A stretch of 64,000 nt of DNA from Beijerinckiaceae bacterium (lineage in GTDB: Bacteria > Pseudomonadota > Alphaproteobacteria > Rhizobiales > Beijerinckiaceae): contig CP024846.1 in the NCBI GenBank assembly GCA_004564215.1, positions 2,294,001 to 2,358,000 on the forward strand. The letters are read 5' to 3'. Below are positions 9,746 through 19,057 of the stretch, one piece after another (position 1 is the first letter of the stretch; every line of letters starts with the position of its first letter). The translations under genes and the position numbers were made by a program. Under the pieces are notes generated by a model. That model did no database searches. It saw nothing but the letters and a program-made list of their open reading frames with translations, and was not told the origin of the DNA.

Positions 9746-10177
9746 ATGTTGACTGCAGAGACCAAGCAAACAGCGTGCAGGCTCTTGGTCGTCGAGGATG
9801 ATCCAGACGATTTCTTCCTTTTCAAGAGAGCGGCGCAACACGCGCAGCTGTCCTTGAACCGCGAGATCAAATGCGAGTATGTGAGCAATGGGCTCGATGC
9901 GGTCCTTTTGGTTTCACAAAAGGACATCATCGACAAACTTCCGGACGCGTTGGTTCTGGACCTCAATATGCCGCGCCTGAATGGGATCAAATTCCTGCGA
10001 TCTCTCCGAAACTCTCTGGCCTTGAAGGCTCTGCCCGTTTTCGTGCTGACCACCTCGACCGAAGCTGCCGTCCACGCAGAAGCCATTCAGGCGGGTGCCA
10101 ACAAAGTATTCGTCAAGCCGAATAATTCGGAGTCCTTGGTGAAGATCGCTACCGAAATCGTCACCGCCGCGGAGTAA
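9746..10177 (+). CDS. Single-domain response regulator (Rcp1/CheY-like)
   Basis: This 143-residue receiver-only protein shows the acidic pocket EDDPDD, the phospho-acceptor Asp72 (LVLDLNMP), the TTS switch motif and the invariant Lys in VFVKPN. The EDDPDD..LFKRA opening is typical of Rcp1-like regulators paired with phytochrome-type kinases. No output domain is present, so it acts through protein contacts or as a phosphorelay step. The ATG start is preferred to a TTG 51 bp upstream. It is divergently transcribed from the PAS kinase and is its likely partner (inference from proximity and family pairing). Confidence 0.9.
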   Translation: MLTAETKQTACRLLVVEDDPDDFFLFKRAAQHAQLSLNREIKCEYVSNGLDAVLLVSQKDIIDKLPDALVLDLNMPRLNGIKFLRSLRNSLALKALPVFVLTTSTEAAVHAEAIQAGANKVFVKPNNSESLVKIATEIVTAAE

Positions 10178-10215
10178 GAGGCGCTTAGGCTCGGCACCAG
10201 AGGTCATTGGCGGCT

Positions 10216-10965
10216 TCACGGGGTGATGGACTCGATCCGTTCCCAACCGTTCATTCCAAGCCGCTCCTGCGGCAGGAAGCGCGCCTTATAGGCCATTTTC
10301 CGCGAGCCCGCGACCCAGTAGCCGAGATAGACATGGGGCACGCCGAGGCGCTTCGCGCGCTCGATATGGTCAAGGATCATATAGGTGCCAAAAGAACGGC
10401 GCTGCTCGTCCGGCACGTAGAAGGAGTAGACCATGGATAGCCCGTCCGCCAGAAGGTCGGTCAGGCAGGCGGCCACCAGCGGCCCTTCGCTTTGGCCTTC
10501 CTTGTCGGGCGCCAGACGATATTCGACCAGCCTTGATTCGACATGGCTGTCCTCGATCATGGTCGTATAGTCCACGACGGTCATGTCGGCCATGCCTCCG
10601 TCGCCGTGCCGCGCATCGAGATAACGGCGGAACAGCGCATATTGCTCGGAGGTCGGTTCTGCGCGCGCCACCGTCCCCACAAGATCGTGATTGATTTCGA
10701 CAATACGTCGGAAATTGCGGGAGGGCTTGAATTCCTCGACCTTGATCCGGACCGACACGCAGGCGCGGCAATGTTCGCAAGCCGGACGATAGGCAATTGT
10801 CTGCGACCGCCGGAACCCCGATTGGGTCAGTTGGTCGTTGAGCGCAACGGCACGCCGGCCAATCAAATGGGTGAACACCTTGCGCTCTTGCCGATCCGGC
10901 AAATAGGGGCAAGCCGAAGGTGCCGTCAGATAAAACTGGGGTGCGTCACGCGGCTCTCGCGTCAA
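10216..10965 (-). CDS. bpt: Aspartate/glutamate leucyltransferase (N-end rule)
   Basis: The protein matches the Bpt family, which transfers Leu from Leu-tRNA to N-terminal Asp or Glu so that ClpS/ClpAP can degrade the substrate. Characteristic blocks are [35 protein letters not shown] with its cysteines, and [18 protein letters not shown]. The only start that fits the conserved N-terminus ([13 protein letters not shown]) is TTG, with AGGGGG upstream. The gene is single and converges with the response regulator. Confidence 0.92.
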   Translation of the reverse strand: MTREPRDAPQFYLTAPSACPYLPDRQERKVFTHLIGRRAVALNDQLTQSGFRRSQTIAYRPACEHCRACVSVRIKVEEFKPSRNFRRIVEINHDLVGTVARAEPTSEQYALFRRYLDARHGDGGMADMTVVDYTTMIEDSHVESRLVEYRLAPDKEGQSEGPLVAACLTDLLADGLSMVYSFYVPDEQRRSFGTYMILDHIERAKRLGVPHVYLGYWVAGSRKMAYKARFLPQERLGMNGWERIESITP

Positions 10966-11054
10966 TCTGGGCTGCCCCCTTGTTTCCCTGTTTGCGGCGG
11001 GCCTTCAAAGCGAAAGCTTTCCCGAGCTCTCCGAAACCTCGGCGGATGATCTCG

Positions 11055-11522
11055 TCATCCGATCCGCCGGATGACGATTACGTCTGCAAGCATATCATGC
11101 AAACATCTTTTGTTCGCGCTTAAAAGCGAGACCAGAAAAATCGGCGGGAACATCGTGCTCACATAAAAGAGCACGGCATGCACCGCGGCATTGAGAAAGG
11201 GCACGGGCGCGCCATCGGTCAGGCGCATTTCCAGATCCATGGCGCGCATGCCCGGCGTCGCCATTCTCCAACCCGACACGGTGAGCCCATTGTAGAAAAA
11301 CGCGACCAGTGGAAACAGGGGCGGCAGGATCAGGAGGGAAAGCCCGAGCGTCAGGACGGTGAGCCCAATCCACAGGATGCAGGACAGGATCGAGACGAGG
11401 ATCAGGTCCAGAAGGAGCGCCACGATCCGACGCGTGCGCACGCCTGCAAAAGCTTCCGCCGGAAGCTGGACGAACACCGGAACCGGGAAGCCCGACCGCT
11501 CATAACCGCTTCTGTCGCTCAT
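11055..11522 (-). CDS. RDD family membrane protein
   Basis: The 155-residue protein has the RDD pattern: RRIVALLLDLILVS (Arg and Asp in the first helix), a second hydrophobic stretch and a third segment ending NKRCLHDMLADVIVI. Two to three membrane helices are expected in the inner membrane. RDD proteins have no general established function. The start MSDRSGYERS has GGTGGAG before it; the frame stays open upstream, but those residues look non-coding. It is divergent from the VanX-like gene at 11837. Confidence 0.85.
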   Translation of the reverse strand: MSDRSGYERSGFPVPVFVQLPAEAFAGVRTRRIVALLLDLILVSILSCILWIGLTVLTLGLSLLILPPLFPLVAFFYNGLTVSGWRMATPGMRAMDLEMRLTDGAPVPFLNAAVHAVLFYVSTMFPPIFLVSLLSANKRCLHDMLADVIVIRRIG

Positions 11523-11836
11523 GTTCACACTCCACCTACGCCCGGCGGACCCACATGTTCCAACTGAAACACTGCCTACACATCCGTCGCTTAGCCGAGC
11601 AACATGTGGTCCCGGCAGGACAGCAAGACAAGAGCCACAGCCATAGCGGCGCCCCTTCACGGGGGAGCAGCTTTGGTAAACACCATGTTACGCGCAAATT
11701 CGCGAAAGGGAACAAGTGCTATTGAACGAAAATCAATTTTTTCTGATGCTCATGCAAATTTGCTGCAAAGCTTATGCGAATGGGCAATAGTTAGGATCGG
11801 ACTGCGAGTATCCAAGCCGTTTCAAAGGAGTGTTGC
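11523..11836. other. Divergent intergenic region
   Basis: About 314 bp lie between the RDD gene and the VanX-like dipeptidase gene, which are transcribed away from each other. The right half is AT-rich and presumably holds the promoters. The only element that can be pinned down is AAAGGAG at 11824-11830, the ribosome binding site of the dipeptidase. No coding frame, tRNA or repeat was recognised. Confidence 0.5.
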
Positions 11837-12505
11837 GTGCGCGAAGGCCGGTTTGCCGCGATCTCGCTGGTGACAATGTGGTCCATGTGCGGGACCGAAA
11901 TCGCCACCGCCAAGGAGCCGCCAAGGAATTTCGTCCAGCTTTCGGATGTCGCACCCACGATCCGGCAGGATATCCGCTATGCGGGCAGCCAGAATTTTAC
12001 CGGGCGGCCGGTGCCGGGCTATTCGGCGCCGCAGTGTTGGCTGCGCCAGGAAACAGCGGAAGCGCTTGCGGCCGCGCAACGAGAAGCCGCCGCCTCTGGC
12101 CTAAGCCTCGTCGTTTATGATTGTTATCGGCCGTTGCGGGCGACCGAGGCTTTCGTGGCCTGGGCGGGTGACGCCTCCGATCAGGCCATGAAGGCCGCCT
12201 ATTATCCAAGGGTCGACAAGAGCCTGCTTTTCGAACGCGGCTATATTTCCAAGGTCTCGATGCATTCGACGGGGGTCGCGGTTGATCTTGCCCTGATTGG
12301 CCTCGATTTTGGGACGACTTTCGATTTTTTCGACGAGGTTTCGGCGACCGATTATCCGAGCCTCGGTGCCGAGCCGACGCGGAACCGTGCCATGCTGGTC
12401 GTATTGATGCAACGGCACGGCTTTGAGAATTACCCCGGCGAATGGTGGCATTTTTCACTCAAAAGCGTCACAGACGCCGCGCCTTGCGATTTCGATCTCA
12501 AATAA
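11837..12505 (+). CDS. ddpX: VanX/DdpX-type D-Ala-D-Ala dipeptidase
   Basis: The 222-residue protein is an M15D zinc dipeptidase that hydrolyses free D-Ala-D-Ala. Visible motifs are the conserved Arg region YDCYRPLRA, the zinc site SMHSTGVAVDL and the C-terminal catalytic Glu and zinc His in GEWWHFSL. The N-terminal 25 residues look like a signal peptide (ISLVTMWSMCGTEIATA), so it probably acts in the periplasm on peptidoglycan fragments. GTG is the start, with AAAGGAG 6 bp upstream. There are no vanHA-like neighbours, so it is not evidence for glycopeptide resistance. Confidence 0.88.
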   Translation: MREGRFAAISLVTMWSMCGTEIATAKEPPRNFVQLSDVAPTIRQDIRYAGSQNFTGRPVPGYSAPQCWLRQETAEALAAAQREAAASGLSLVVYDCYRPLRATEAFVAWAGDASDQAMKAAYYPRVDKSLLFERGYISKVSMHSTGVAVDLALIGLDFGTTFDFFDEVSATDYPSLGAEPTRNRAMLVVLMQRHGFENYPGEWWHFSLKSVTDAAPCDFDLK

Positions 12506-12567
12506 GTGGATCAAGCGCGTACGCCCGCGCGATGTCCTGACGCCACCTATGATCGAGCCGACGAGAG

Positions 12568-12987
12568 ATGCGCCAAGCGCTTCATAGCCTCCATATCCAG
12601 ACCCGTCGCAAGGGCCTTGTCGAGATCACCGGAGACGTGGCCGGCTGGCTCAGCGCGCAAAAAATCGCGACCGGCCTGCTGACGATCTTTTGCCGTCACA
12701 CCTCGGCATCCCTGCTCATTCAAGAAAATGCCGACCCGGATGTGCGTGCCGATCTTGAGAGTTTTTTCGAAGCGATCGCACCGGAGGATCGCAACCGCTA
12801 CATCCATCAAACGGAAGGCCTCGACGATATGCCGGCCCACATCAGAACCGCTTTATCGCAAACGCAGCTTTCGATTCCGGTGGCGTCGGGCAGGATGGTG
12901 CTGGGGACTTGGCAGGGCATCTATTTGTTTGAGCACCGCCGGGCGCCCCACCGCCGTGAGATCGTGCTACACCTCTTGGGAGAATAG
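12568..12987 (+). CDS. YjbQ/UPF0047 family protein
   Basis: This 139-residue single-domain protein is a UPF0047 (YjbQ) member. The signature FCRHTSASLLIQENADPDV and the end motif LGTWQGIYLFEHR are present. Family members bind metal through conserved His residues and some show weak thiamine-phosphate synthase activity; the physiological role is open. No good Shine-Dalgarno sequence is seen, but the ATG gives the family N-terminus. Confidence 0.9.
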   Translation: MRQALHSLHIQTRRKGLVEITGDVAGWLSAQKIATGLLTIFCRHTSASLLIQENADPDVRADLESFFEAIAPEDRNRYIHQTEGLDDMPAHIRTALSQTQLSIPVASGRMVLGTWQGIYLFEHRRAPHRREIVLHLLGE

Positions 12988-13074
12988 CTGAGGTTCTTAA
13001 CGAAAAGCCATTTCAATTTGTCCGTCGATTGAGCCGAAACTTAAAGTTTGTTTATTCATCCTCAAGGAATGGAA

Positions 13075-13836
13075 ATGCCAGAATCATTGTCCCCGGTGGT
13101 TGTCGCGTCGATCATCTTCGCCTGTACCTTCGCCGCGGCCCTTTTCGGCATGGTCCTGCACCGGAAATTGCCGGATCATCATTTGAACGACGAATCAAAG
13201 GAGGTCGAGAAGCTCGTCATGGGGCTGATCGCAACCCTGGCGGCCTTGGTGCTTGGTTTGCTGGTCGCCTCGGCGAAGAGTTCCTTCGATAGGCAAAGTG
13301 CTGAATTGCGGCAGGTGTCAGCCACGGTTCTCGAGCTTGACGGCCTTCTGGCGCATTTTGGACCGGGCGCTAGCGAGGCGCGCCAGAGGTTCCATTCGGC
13401 GGTTTCAGTGGCCACTGCAAAAATCTGGTCGAACGATAACGTCCGGCTCGGTCTAGCCAACCATGTCGAGGCCAACGCTTTCTATGACAGCATCCAAAAT
13501 CTTTCGCCCAACACGGAAGCGCAACGCTTCATTCAGAAGAGGGCGCTTGAAATAAGCGCGGCCCTCCGCCAGACAAGCGCGCTCATGATCGAACGGGTCG
13601 GCAGTTCGATCCCCTGGCCGTTCCTGACTATCCTCGTATTTTGGCTTTCGGTTTTGTTCTTGGGATTTGGCCTTTTCGCAAGCGTCAACGCGACCGTCTT
13701 GGTTGCCCTCTTGATAGGAGCGCTCTCGGTCTCAAGTGGGATTTTCCTGATCTTGGAATTGGACCAGCCCTACCAGGGATTGATACGGGTCTCCGACGCG
13801 CCCCTGCGCAACGCCCTGGCTCAAATCAACCAATGA
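13075..13836 (+). CDS. DUF4239-like membrane protein
   Basis: The 253-residue protein has four likely membrane helices: one at the N-terminus (VVVASIIFACTFAAALFGMV), a second around residue 55 (LIATLAALVLGLLVASA) and two near the C-terminus (LTILVFWLSVLFLGFGLF; TVLVALLIGALSVSSGIFL). A soluble helical middle lies between them. The layout and the ELDQPYQGLIRVSDAPLRNAL ending fit DUF4239 (bestrophin-like). AAGGA lies 6 bp before this ATG; an ATG 6 bp upstream is too close to it. Function is unknown; a channel-like role is only suggested by the family. Confidence 0.85.
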   Translation: MPESLSPVVVASIIFACTFAAALFGMVLHRKLPDHHLNDESKEVEKLVMGLIATLAALVLGLLVASAKSSFDRQSAELRQVSATVLELDGLLAHFGPGASEARQRFHSAVSVATAKIWSNDNVRLGLANHVEANAFYDSIQNLSPNTEAQRFIQKRALEISAALRQTSALMIERVGSSIPWPFLTILVFWLSVLFLGFGLFASVNATVLVALLIGALSVSSGIFLILELDQPYQGLIRVSDAPLRNALAQINQ

Positions 13837-13889
13837 ACATGCGCAGAGGAACTGCGTCGGTCAGAAACCGTGCGATAAACCGATCCGGC

Positions 13890-14399
13890 TCAAGCGGCTG
13901 GGGGGGTGGCCTGGCTTACGCCGGCCAGCGCGGCGCGCAGCGCGTCTTCCTTGGTGTGGTCGAAGGAGGTCCGTAAAACCGTCCCGCCGACGCCCTTGAG
14001 ATCCTCCAGCACCTTGTCGGTGGTCAATTTGCGGATCAACAAAAACAAAGCCGCATTGCCTGATTGCAAGGTTTGCCCGATCTCTTTCATGAATGCGTCG
14101 TTGACGCCAACATCGGAGAGCGCGCCGCCGATTGCGCCGGAGGCAGCCCCAAGCGCGGCGCCGGCGAGCGGCATGAGGAAGATCAAACCGATCAACGTCC
14201 CCCAGAAGGTGCCGGAAACCGCTCCAAGCGCGGTCGTATTCACCAGCTGGTTGAGCTTGACGCTGCCGTTGGGCTCCTTGACGGCGATGGCCGCGTCGCC
14301 AAGTTCGATCAGATATTCCTTCTGCAAGTCCAATATCTTTTGCCGGACTTCCTCGGCCTTGGCTTCGGAAGGAAATGCGATAACGACAAGGTCGCTCAT
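13890..14399 (-). CDS. DUF1269 family membrane protein
   Basis: The 169-residue product starts MSDLVVIAFPSEAKAEEVR, the DUF1269 opening. It has a glycine-rich double-hydrophobic segment (GTFWGTLIGLIFLMPLAGAALG), then a C-terminal domain that reads like a small alpha/beta module (GNAALFLLIRKLTTDKVLEDL). Such proteins are often stress-induced in Proteobacteria; function is not established. The frame is open 57 bp further upstream, but the start given matches the family. Confidence 0.85.
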   Translation of the reverse strand: MSDLVVIAFPSEAKAEEVRQKILDLQKEYLIELGDAAIAVKEPNGSVKLNQLVNTTALGAVSGTFWGTLIGLIFLMPLAGAALGAASGAIGGALSDVGVNDAFMKEIGQTLQSGNAALFLLIRKLTTDKVLEDLKGVGGTVLRTSFDHTKEDALRAALAGVSQATPPAA

Positions 14400-14585
14400 A
14401 GTCTGCCTTTCTTTCTTTGCGGCGTCTCTATCATACTGATCGCGCCCCCGGCCCATCCTTGCGCCACGGCCCCGAGGCGGGCGAACAAATGCGACAATCG
14501 CAAGCAGTTGCGCAACTAATGTGAAGCAATATCATAAATTTGAACGTCGTTAGGTCAAAACTTTCGACCCGCGCCGGGGACTTGG

Positions 14586-14774
14586 CTAAAGCCCCTCGAA
14601 AAGCACGCCCGCGAGCAATACCCCATAGGCTGCCCCCAACACCCAAAAGCGATGCACCGCTACATAATGCCCGACGACGGGAATATGCGTGTAGAGCGAA
14701 GCGACCGCGAGAACCGCAAGCACGAGGGAGACGAGGAAAACAAGCAGTGTAGGCGGGGTCAGGTTGAAGCGCAT
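14586..14774 (-). CDS. Small two-helix membrane protein
   Basis: A 62-residue hydrophobic protein begins MRFNLTPPTLLVFLVSLVLA and has a second helix around VLGAAYGVLLAGVLF. The N-terminal pattern MRFNLTPPT recurs in short conserved hypothetical proteins of Hyphomicrobiales. It is a single gene on the minus strand between a DUF1269 gene and the divergent manganese catalase. No function is known. Confidence 0.65.
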   Translation of the reverse strand: MRFNLTPPTLLVFLVSLVLAVLAVASLYTHIPVVGHYVAVHRFWVLGAAYGVLLAGVLFEGL

Positions 14775-14998
14775 GGCAAAGTCCCGAATCAGTGGTTCCT
14801 AAGCCCAAGCTTTTACAGCGAACCCCAGGTCGGCTGGCAAATTTAATCGACTCTCCCGCGAACTCCTTCGCGCCCTTGCCGTTCGAGGGGTGCATGCCCT
14901 CACTCGCGCGTGCGGCGCCCTCGCCGTGAAGGTCGAGGCGATCCCTTCAAACCCTTCGCTCCTCACGAAAACGATCCTCTCTCAGAAGGATTCTTGCG

Positions 14999-15736
14999 AT
15001 GTTCTCACACGTCAAGGAAACCATTCAGCCGGTTACGGTCAACACGCCGGATCCGCGATTTGGACAGTATCTTCTCGAACAATTCGGCGGCGCCACCGGG
15101 GAATTGACAGCCGCGCTGCAATATTGGGTGCAATCGTTCCATGTCGAGGATGCCAGCATCCGGGATATGTTGCAGGATATTGCCCTGGAAGAATTCAGCC
15201 ATCTGGAGATGGTCGGCAAGCTGATTGCGCAGCACACGCGAAATATCGATCAGAGCGATGTCTATGCAGCGCCGCTGTTTGCCGTAAAAGGCATGGGACC
15301 CCATTTCCTCGACAGTCAGGGAGCGGCCTGGACGGCCTCCTACATCAACGAGGGCGGCAATGTGGTGCGCGACCTCCGCGCCGATATCGCCGCCGAAGCT
15401 GGGGCTCGGCAGACCTACGAAGCGCTGATCAAGCATTGCACCGACGAAGGCACGAAAAAGGTGCTCGTCCATTTGCTGACCCGCGAGATTACCCACGCGC
15501 AAATGTTCATGAAGGCATTGGATGCGATGGGCAAATTGACCGATCCCTTCTTCGGCAATGTGCAGCCGGACGACACCGTGGATGTGGTTTTCAATCTATC
15601 TCACGGCGAAGACTATCGGGGACCCTGGAACGAAGGTCAGTTCCGCTATGTGGCGGATCCGAAACCGCAAGGCGGATTTCCGCCCGCTCCCGTCAATCCC
15701 GACGACGAGAAGCTCGACCGTCGCGCCGCCGAATAA
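14999..15736 (+). CDS. Manganese-containing catalase
   Basis: The 245-residue protein belongs to the non-haem dimanganese catalases, which split H2O2. Helix-bundle metal ligands are visible in GGATGELTAALQYW, LQDIALEEFSHLEM (Glu and His) and HLLTREITHAQMFM (Glu and His). The C-terminal tail is Pro-rich and lies outside the bundle. It has no signal peptide, so it is cytosolic. AAGGA precedes the ATG. It ends 38 bp before a strong intrinsic terminator, so it is probably monocistronic. Confidence 0.93.
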   Translation: MFSHVKETIQPVTVNTPDPRFGQYLLEQFGGATGELTAALQYWVQSFHVEDASIRDMLQDIALEEFSHLEMVGKLIAQHTRNIDQSDVYAAPLFAVKGMGPHFLDSQGAAWTASYINEGGNVVRDLRADIAAEAGARQTYEALIKHCTDEGTKKVLVHLLTREITHAQMFMKALDAMGKLTDPFFGNVQPDDTVDVVFNLSHGEDYRGPWNEGQFRYVADPKPQGGFPPAPVNPDDEKLDRRAAE

Positions 15737-15774
15737 GGCGCGGCTGATGCCCGAAGCATCGTCAAAAAAAAATT

Positions 15775-15805
15775 GGGGCCGCGTGGTTGGCGCGGCCCCT
15801 TTTTT
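15775..15805 (+). terminator. Intrinsic terminator after the manganese catalase gene
   Basis: A perfect 9-bp GC-rich stem (GGGGCCGCG at 15775-15783 with CGCGGCCCC at 15791-15799), a 7-nt loop and six T follow the catalase stop codon by 38 bp. An A-run precedes the stem, so it may also stop transcription arriving from the right. Confidence 0.93.
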
Positions 15806-15853
15806 ACGGACTCCCCCGAGGGCCCAAGGGAGGGCGTAAATCGATTTGCGAGG

Positions 15854-16093
15854 TCAGCCCCTGATCCCGAATATGGTTTTCGGGAAGCCGAGCTGTCCGG
15901 TTTTAATGTTCGTCGATTTTTCGACGGTGGTCGGTCGGTCGAATTGCACCAACACACCGAGGGCGCCGGCCGCCAAGGCCAGAACGACGATCAGAATAAG
16001 GGAAACTCTAAACTGTCTGCGGGCCGAGCGCGCGTCATAGGCGCGGACAAAACCGGCATCGGCCTTATGGTCAGAATGGTCCGTAATCGACAT
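15854..16093 (-). CDS. Small single-pass membrane protein
   Basis: The 79-residue product starts MSITDHSDHKADAGFVRAYD and has one membrane helix (VSLILIVVLALAAGALGVLV). A short C-terminal part follows (STNIKTGQLGFPKTIFGIRG). GGAG lies 7 bp before the ATG. The gene is alone and converges with the catalase. No family was recognised, but codon use resembles the neighbours. Confidence 0.65.
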   Translation of the reverse strand: MSITDHSDHKADAGFVRAYDARSARRQFRVSLILIVVLALAAGALGVLVQFDRPTTVEKSTNIKTGQLGFPKTIFGIRG

Positions 16094-17653
<1,560 letters not shown>

Positions 17654-17654
<1 letters not shown>

Positions 17655-17693
17655 TCGCACCAAAATGTTTCACGTGAAACATTTTGGTGCGAT
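17654..17693. repeat. 40-bp perfect palindrome enclosing parS
   Basis: Every base from 17654 to 17693 pairs with its mirror around 17673/17674, giving a perfect 40-bp palindrome. Its central 16 bp are parS. The outer arms (ATCGCACCAAAA and its complement) are well beyond what ParB recognition needs. The left half recurs with two changes at the second parS (52490 region). It starts on the last base of the aminotransferase stop codon, so it could also form a transcript-end hairpin, although there is no T tract. Confidence 0.9.
17666..17681. promoter_or_regulatory. parS site, ParB centromere-like binding site
   Basis: The 16 bp TGTTTCACGTGAAACA are identical to the bacterial parS consensus bound by ParB/Spo0J. 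parS sites cluster near the chromosome origin and nucleate ParB spreading for segregation. parA and parB are not in the window, so they are expected nearby. Confidence 0.9.
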
Positions 17694-18236
17694 CGGCGCG
17701 GCATCAGGCAGCAAACTCATCTAAATCAATATTGCAGAAAATAGGGTTTCTGGCCACGCTTTGTTCAACAAAGCATGGGCGGGTCTGTTTGAACCTTAAA
17801 TTGTCCACGCCCTTCGCCCGAAGTGCGATGAACTAGAGCGCATATCGGCCTCTTACGAGATGCGCGCGAGCTGGCGTCAACTGTTAGTCGCGCCAAAGCC
17901 TGGATCAAAATGATACAGTCTTGCGCAAGGCTACCGGCTTTAAAATCATCTAAGCCAGTTGAGGCAAGCAATGCGGGGCGGAAACGAAAGGGCTAAAGGT
18001 GCGGGTTGCAAAGTAGCCGATGAAAGTAAGTTTGAGCAATTTATTCAACTATTTATCGCACATGTTTATGCCATGGTTATGTTGCATCAATAGCGCGATC
18101 AAAGAATTTTTTAACAATTAGCCTATCTGCAGGATGGACAAAAGATTTGGCGAATCTATATACTCTCCTCTGGCAGGTCGCGTTCAGAAGTTTTTTGATT
18201 TGTCAAGCCGCAAGCTAAAAGGCCCTGGAGATTTCA
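17694..18236. other. AT-richer non-coding gap, start of the accessory patch
   Basis: About 540 bp between parS and the HicB-like gene contain no credible gene. Base composition shifts clearly towards AT from about 18000 onward, unlike the flanking chromosome. CTGGAG, the probable ribosome binding site of the next gene, lies near 18224-18229. One short minus-strand frame (17765-17971) has no recognisable features. Confidence 0.5.
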
Positions 18237-18527
18237 ATGCAAACATTGCAAAGCGTCCGTGTTGTCATCCTTAATGATGGCGGCCAATGGATTGCGCAGT
18301 GCCTTGAACATGACATTTGCGCAATGGCTAACAATTTAGATACTTTGCAGTCCCGTCTCGAAGTTGCAATCGAGGCGGAGCTAGAGCTTTGTAAGTCGGA
18401 AGGTCGTGACCTGAGTTCTTTACCTCAAGCACCGGCACATTTTTTTACCCTATGGGATAAGCGTTCTAACTTTGATAAGAGCGAGATGATAGACGGCGTT
18501 GGATACCAAATGGCTCTTTGCGCATAG
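18237..18527 (+). CDS. HicB-like small protein, first gene of a two-gene cassette
   Basis: The 96-residue protein opens VRVVILNDGGQWIAQCLEHDI, followed by a helix (LDTLQSRLEVAIEAELEL). This strand-strand-strand-helix reading resembles the partial RNase H fold of HicB-type antitoxins (V.I..D.G.W...C.E.D with an amphipathic helix). The C-terminus lacks an obvious HTH or ribbon-helix-helix. A second small gene starts 9 bp downstream. It lies in an AT-rich patch, suggesting transfer. HicB similarity is a pattern judgement, not a confirmed family match; it may be an unrelated conserved hypothetical protein. Confidence 0.6.
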   Translation: MQTLQSVRVVILNDGGQWIAQCLEHDICAMANNLDTLQSRLEVAIEAELELCKSEGRDLSSLPQAPAHFFTLWDKRSNFDKSEMIDGVGYQMALCA

Positions 18528-18536
18528 GGAAAATTC

Positions 18537-18794
18537 GTGGCCTCGCCCTTTGGCGGACACCCGACATTAGCTCAATATATGCAATGGATCAGAGAATGTG
18601 GCGGTCATTGTCAATGCGGATACCGCAATGACAAACAGGGCCAACCAGTTTCGCTGGTGAAGATTGTTGCCGATAATGGAAAGTCAGTAATCATCTCTGG
18701 CCTAGATCAGGCTGAACATATGGTGCCAACATATGTGGCTTATCTTGATCGAAGACTTGGGGTAAATTCTCCCTGGTTTAAGTTGCCGGAATAA
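18537..18794 (+). CDS. Small protein paired with the HicB-like gene
   Basis: This 85-residue protein (GTG start, AGGGAAAA upstream) reads HPTLAQYMQWIRECGGHCQ, then a strand-rich middle (VSLVKIVADNGKSVIISGL) and a final helix (PTYVAYLDRRLGV). A helix-strand-strand-strand-helix order of this size would fit a dsRBD-like HicA-type toxin fold, but the HicA catalytic pattern (G-S-H-x-x-x near the first strand) is not present. It is coupled to the gene before it by 9 bp. Function is not known. Confidence 0.55.
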   Translation: MASPFGGHPTLAQYMQWIRECGGHCQCGYRNDKQGQPVSLVKIVADNGKSVIISGLDQAEHMVPTYVAYLDRRLGVNSPWFKLPE

Positions 18795-18940
18795 CCAAAT
18801 ATTTTTTGGCCCATATCCTTTCCAATGGTGCGAAACTTGATGCTGTGCTGGAGGGAGCCAGGATTCAATTGTTTTCGCCGATTCAAGCGCCGCCATCGAG
18901 ATTTCCTTTACGAAATCGACAGATCAGCATACATAAAATA

Positions 18941-19016
18941 GGTGGAGGCGGGGGGTGTCGAACCCCAAGGGGAGACGCTGCAAATCGTTCCTTGGCACCG
19001 GCCTATAACCGCCCCC
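18941..19016 (-). other. tRNA/tmRNA 3'-end-like fragment, possible attachment-site relic
   Basis: On the minus strand the 3' end reads as a T arm (GGGG-TTCGACA-CCCC) followed by CGCCTCC and ACC, as at the end of a tRNA or tmRNA. Seventy-six bases upstream GGGGGCG can pair with CGCCTCC over 7 bp (one G-U). The middle does not form standard D and anticodon arms, and the final A of CCA is T here. Alphaproteobacterial tmRNA genes commonly end in CCGCCTCCACCA. An att relic left by an element that targets such a gene is the best reading; no integrase is present. Confidence refers to the tRNA-like end, not to a working RNA. Confidence 0.35.
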
Positions 19017-19023
19017 ACACAGG

Positions 19024-19051
19024 AAACCCGGTCGGGTATGCGTCCGGGTTT
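19024..19051. terminator. Hairpin, possible terminator between convergent accessory genes
   Basis: An 8-bp stem AAACCCGG (19024-19031) and CCGGGTTT (19044-19051) with a 12-nt loop lies directly after the stop codon of the minus-strand gene at 19058. The arms end in A and T runs, so it may act in both directions, but the T tract is short. Confidence 0.45.
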
Positions 19052-19057
19052 TCTGGT

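Noticed and set aside
11837..12505. Vancomycin-type resistance determinant
   Set aside because: The VanX-like enzyme has an export signal and no vanH/vanA-type neighbours.
17765..17971. 68-codon minus-strand frame in the gap after parS
   Set aside because: No ribosome site, no recognisable features and no operon partner.
18941..19016. A functional tRNA or complete tmRNA
   Set aside because: D and anticodon arms do not form and the piece is far too short for tmRNA; kept only as a 3'-end-like relic.
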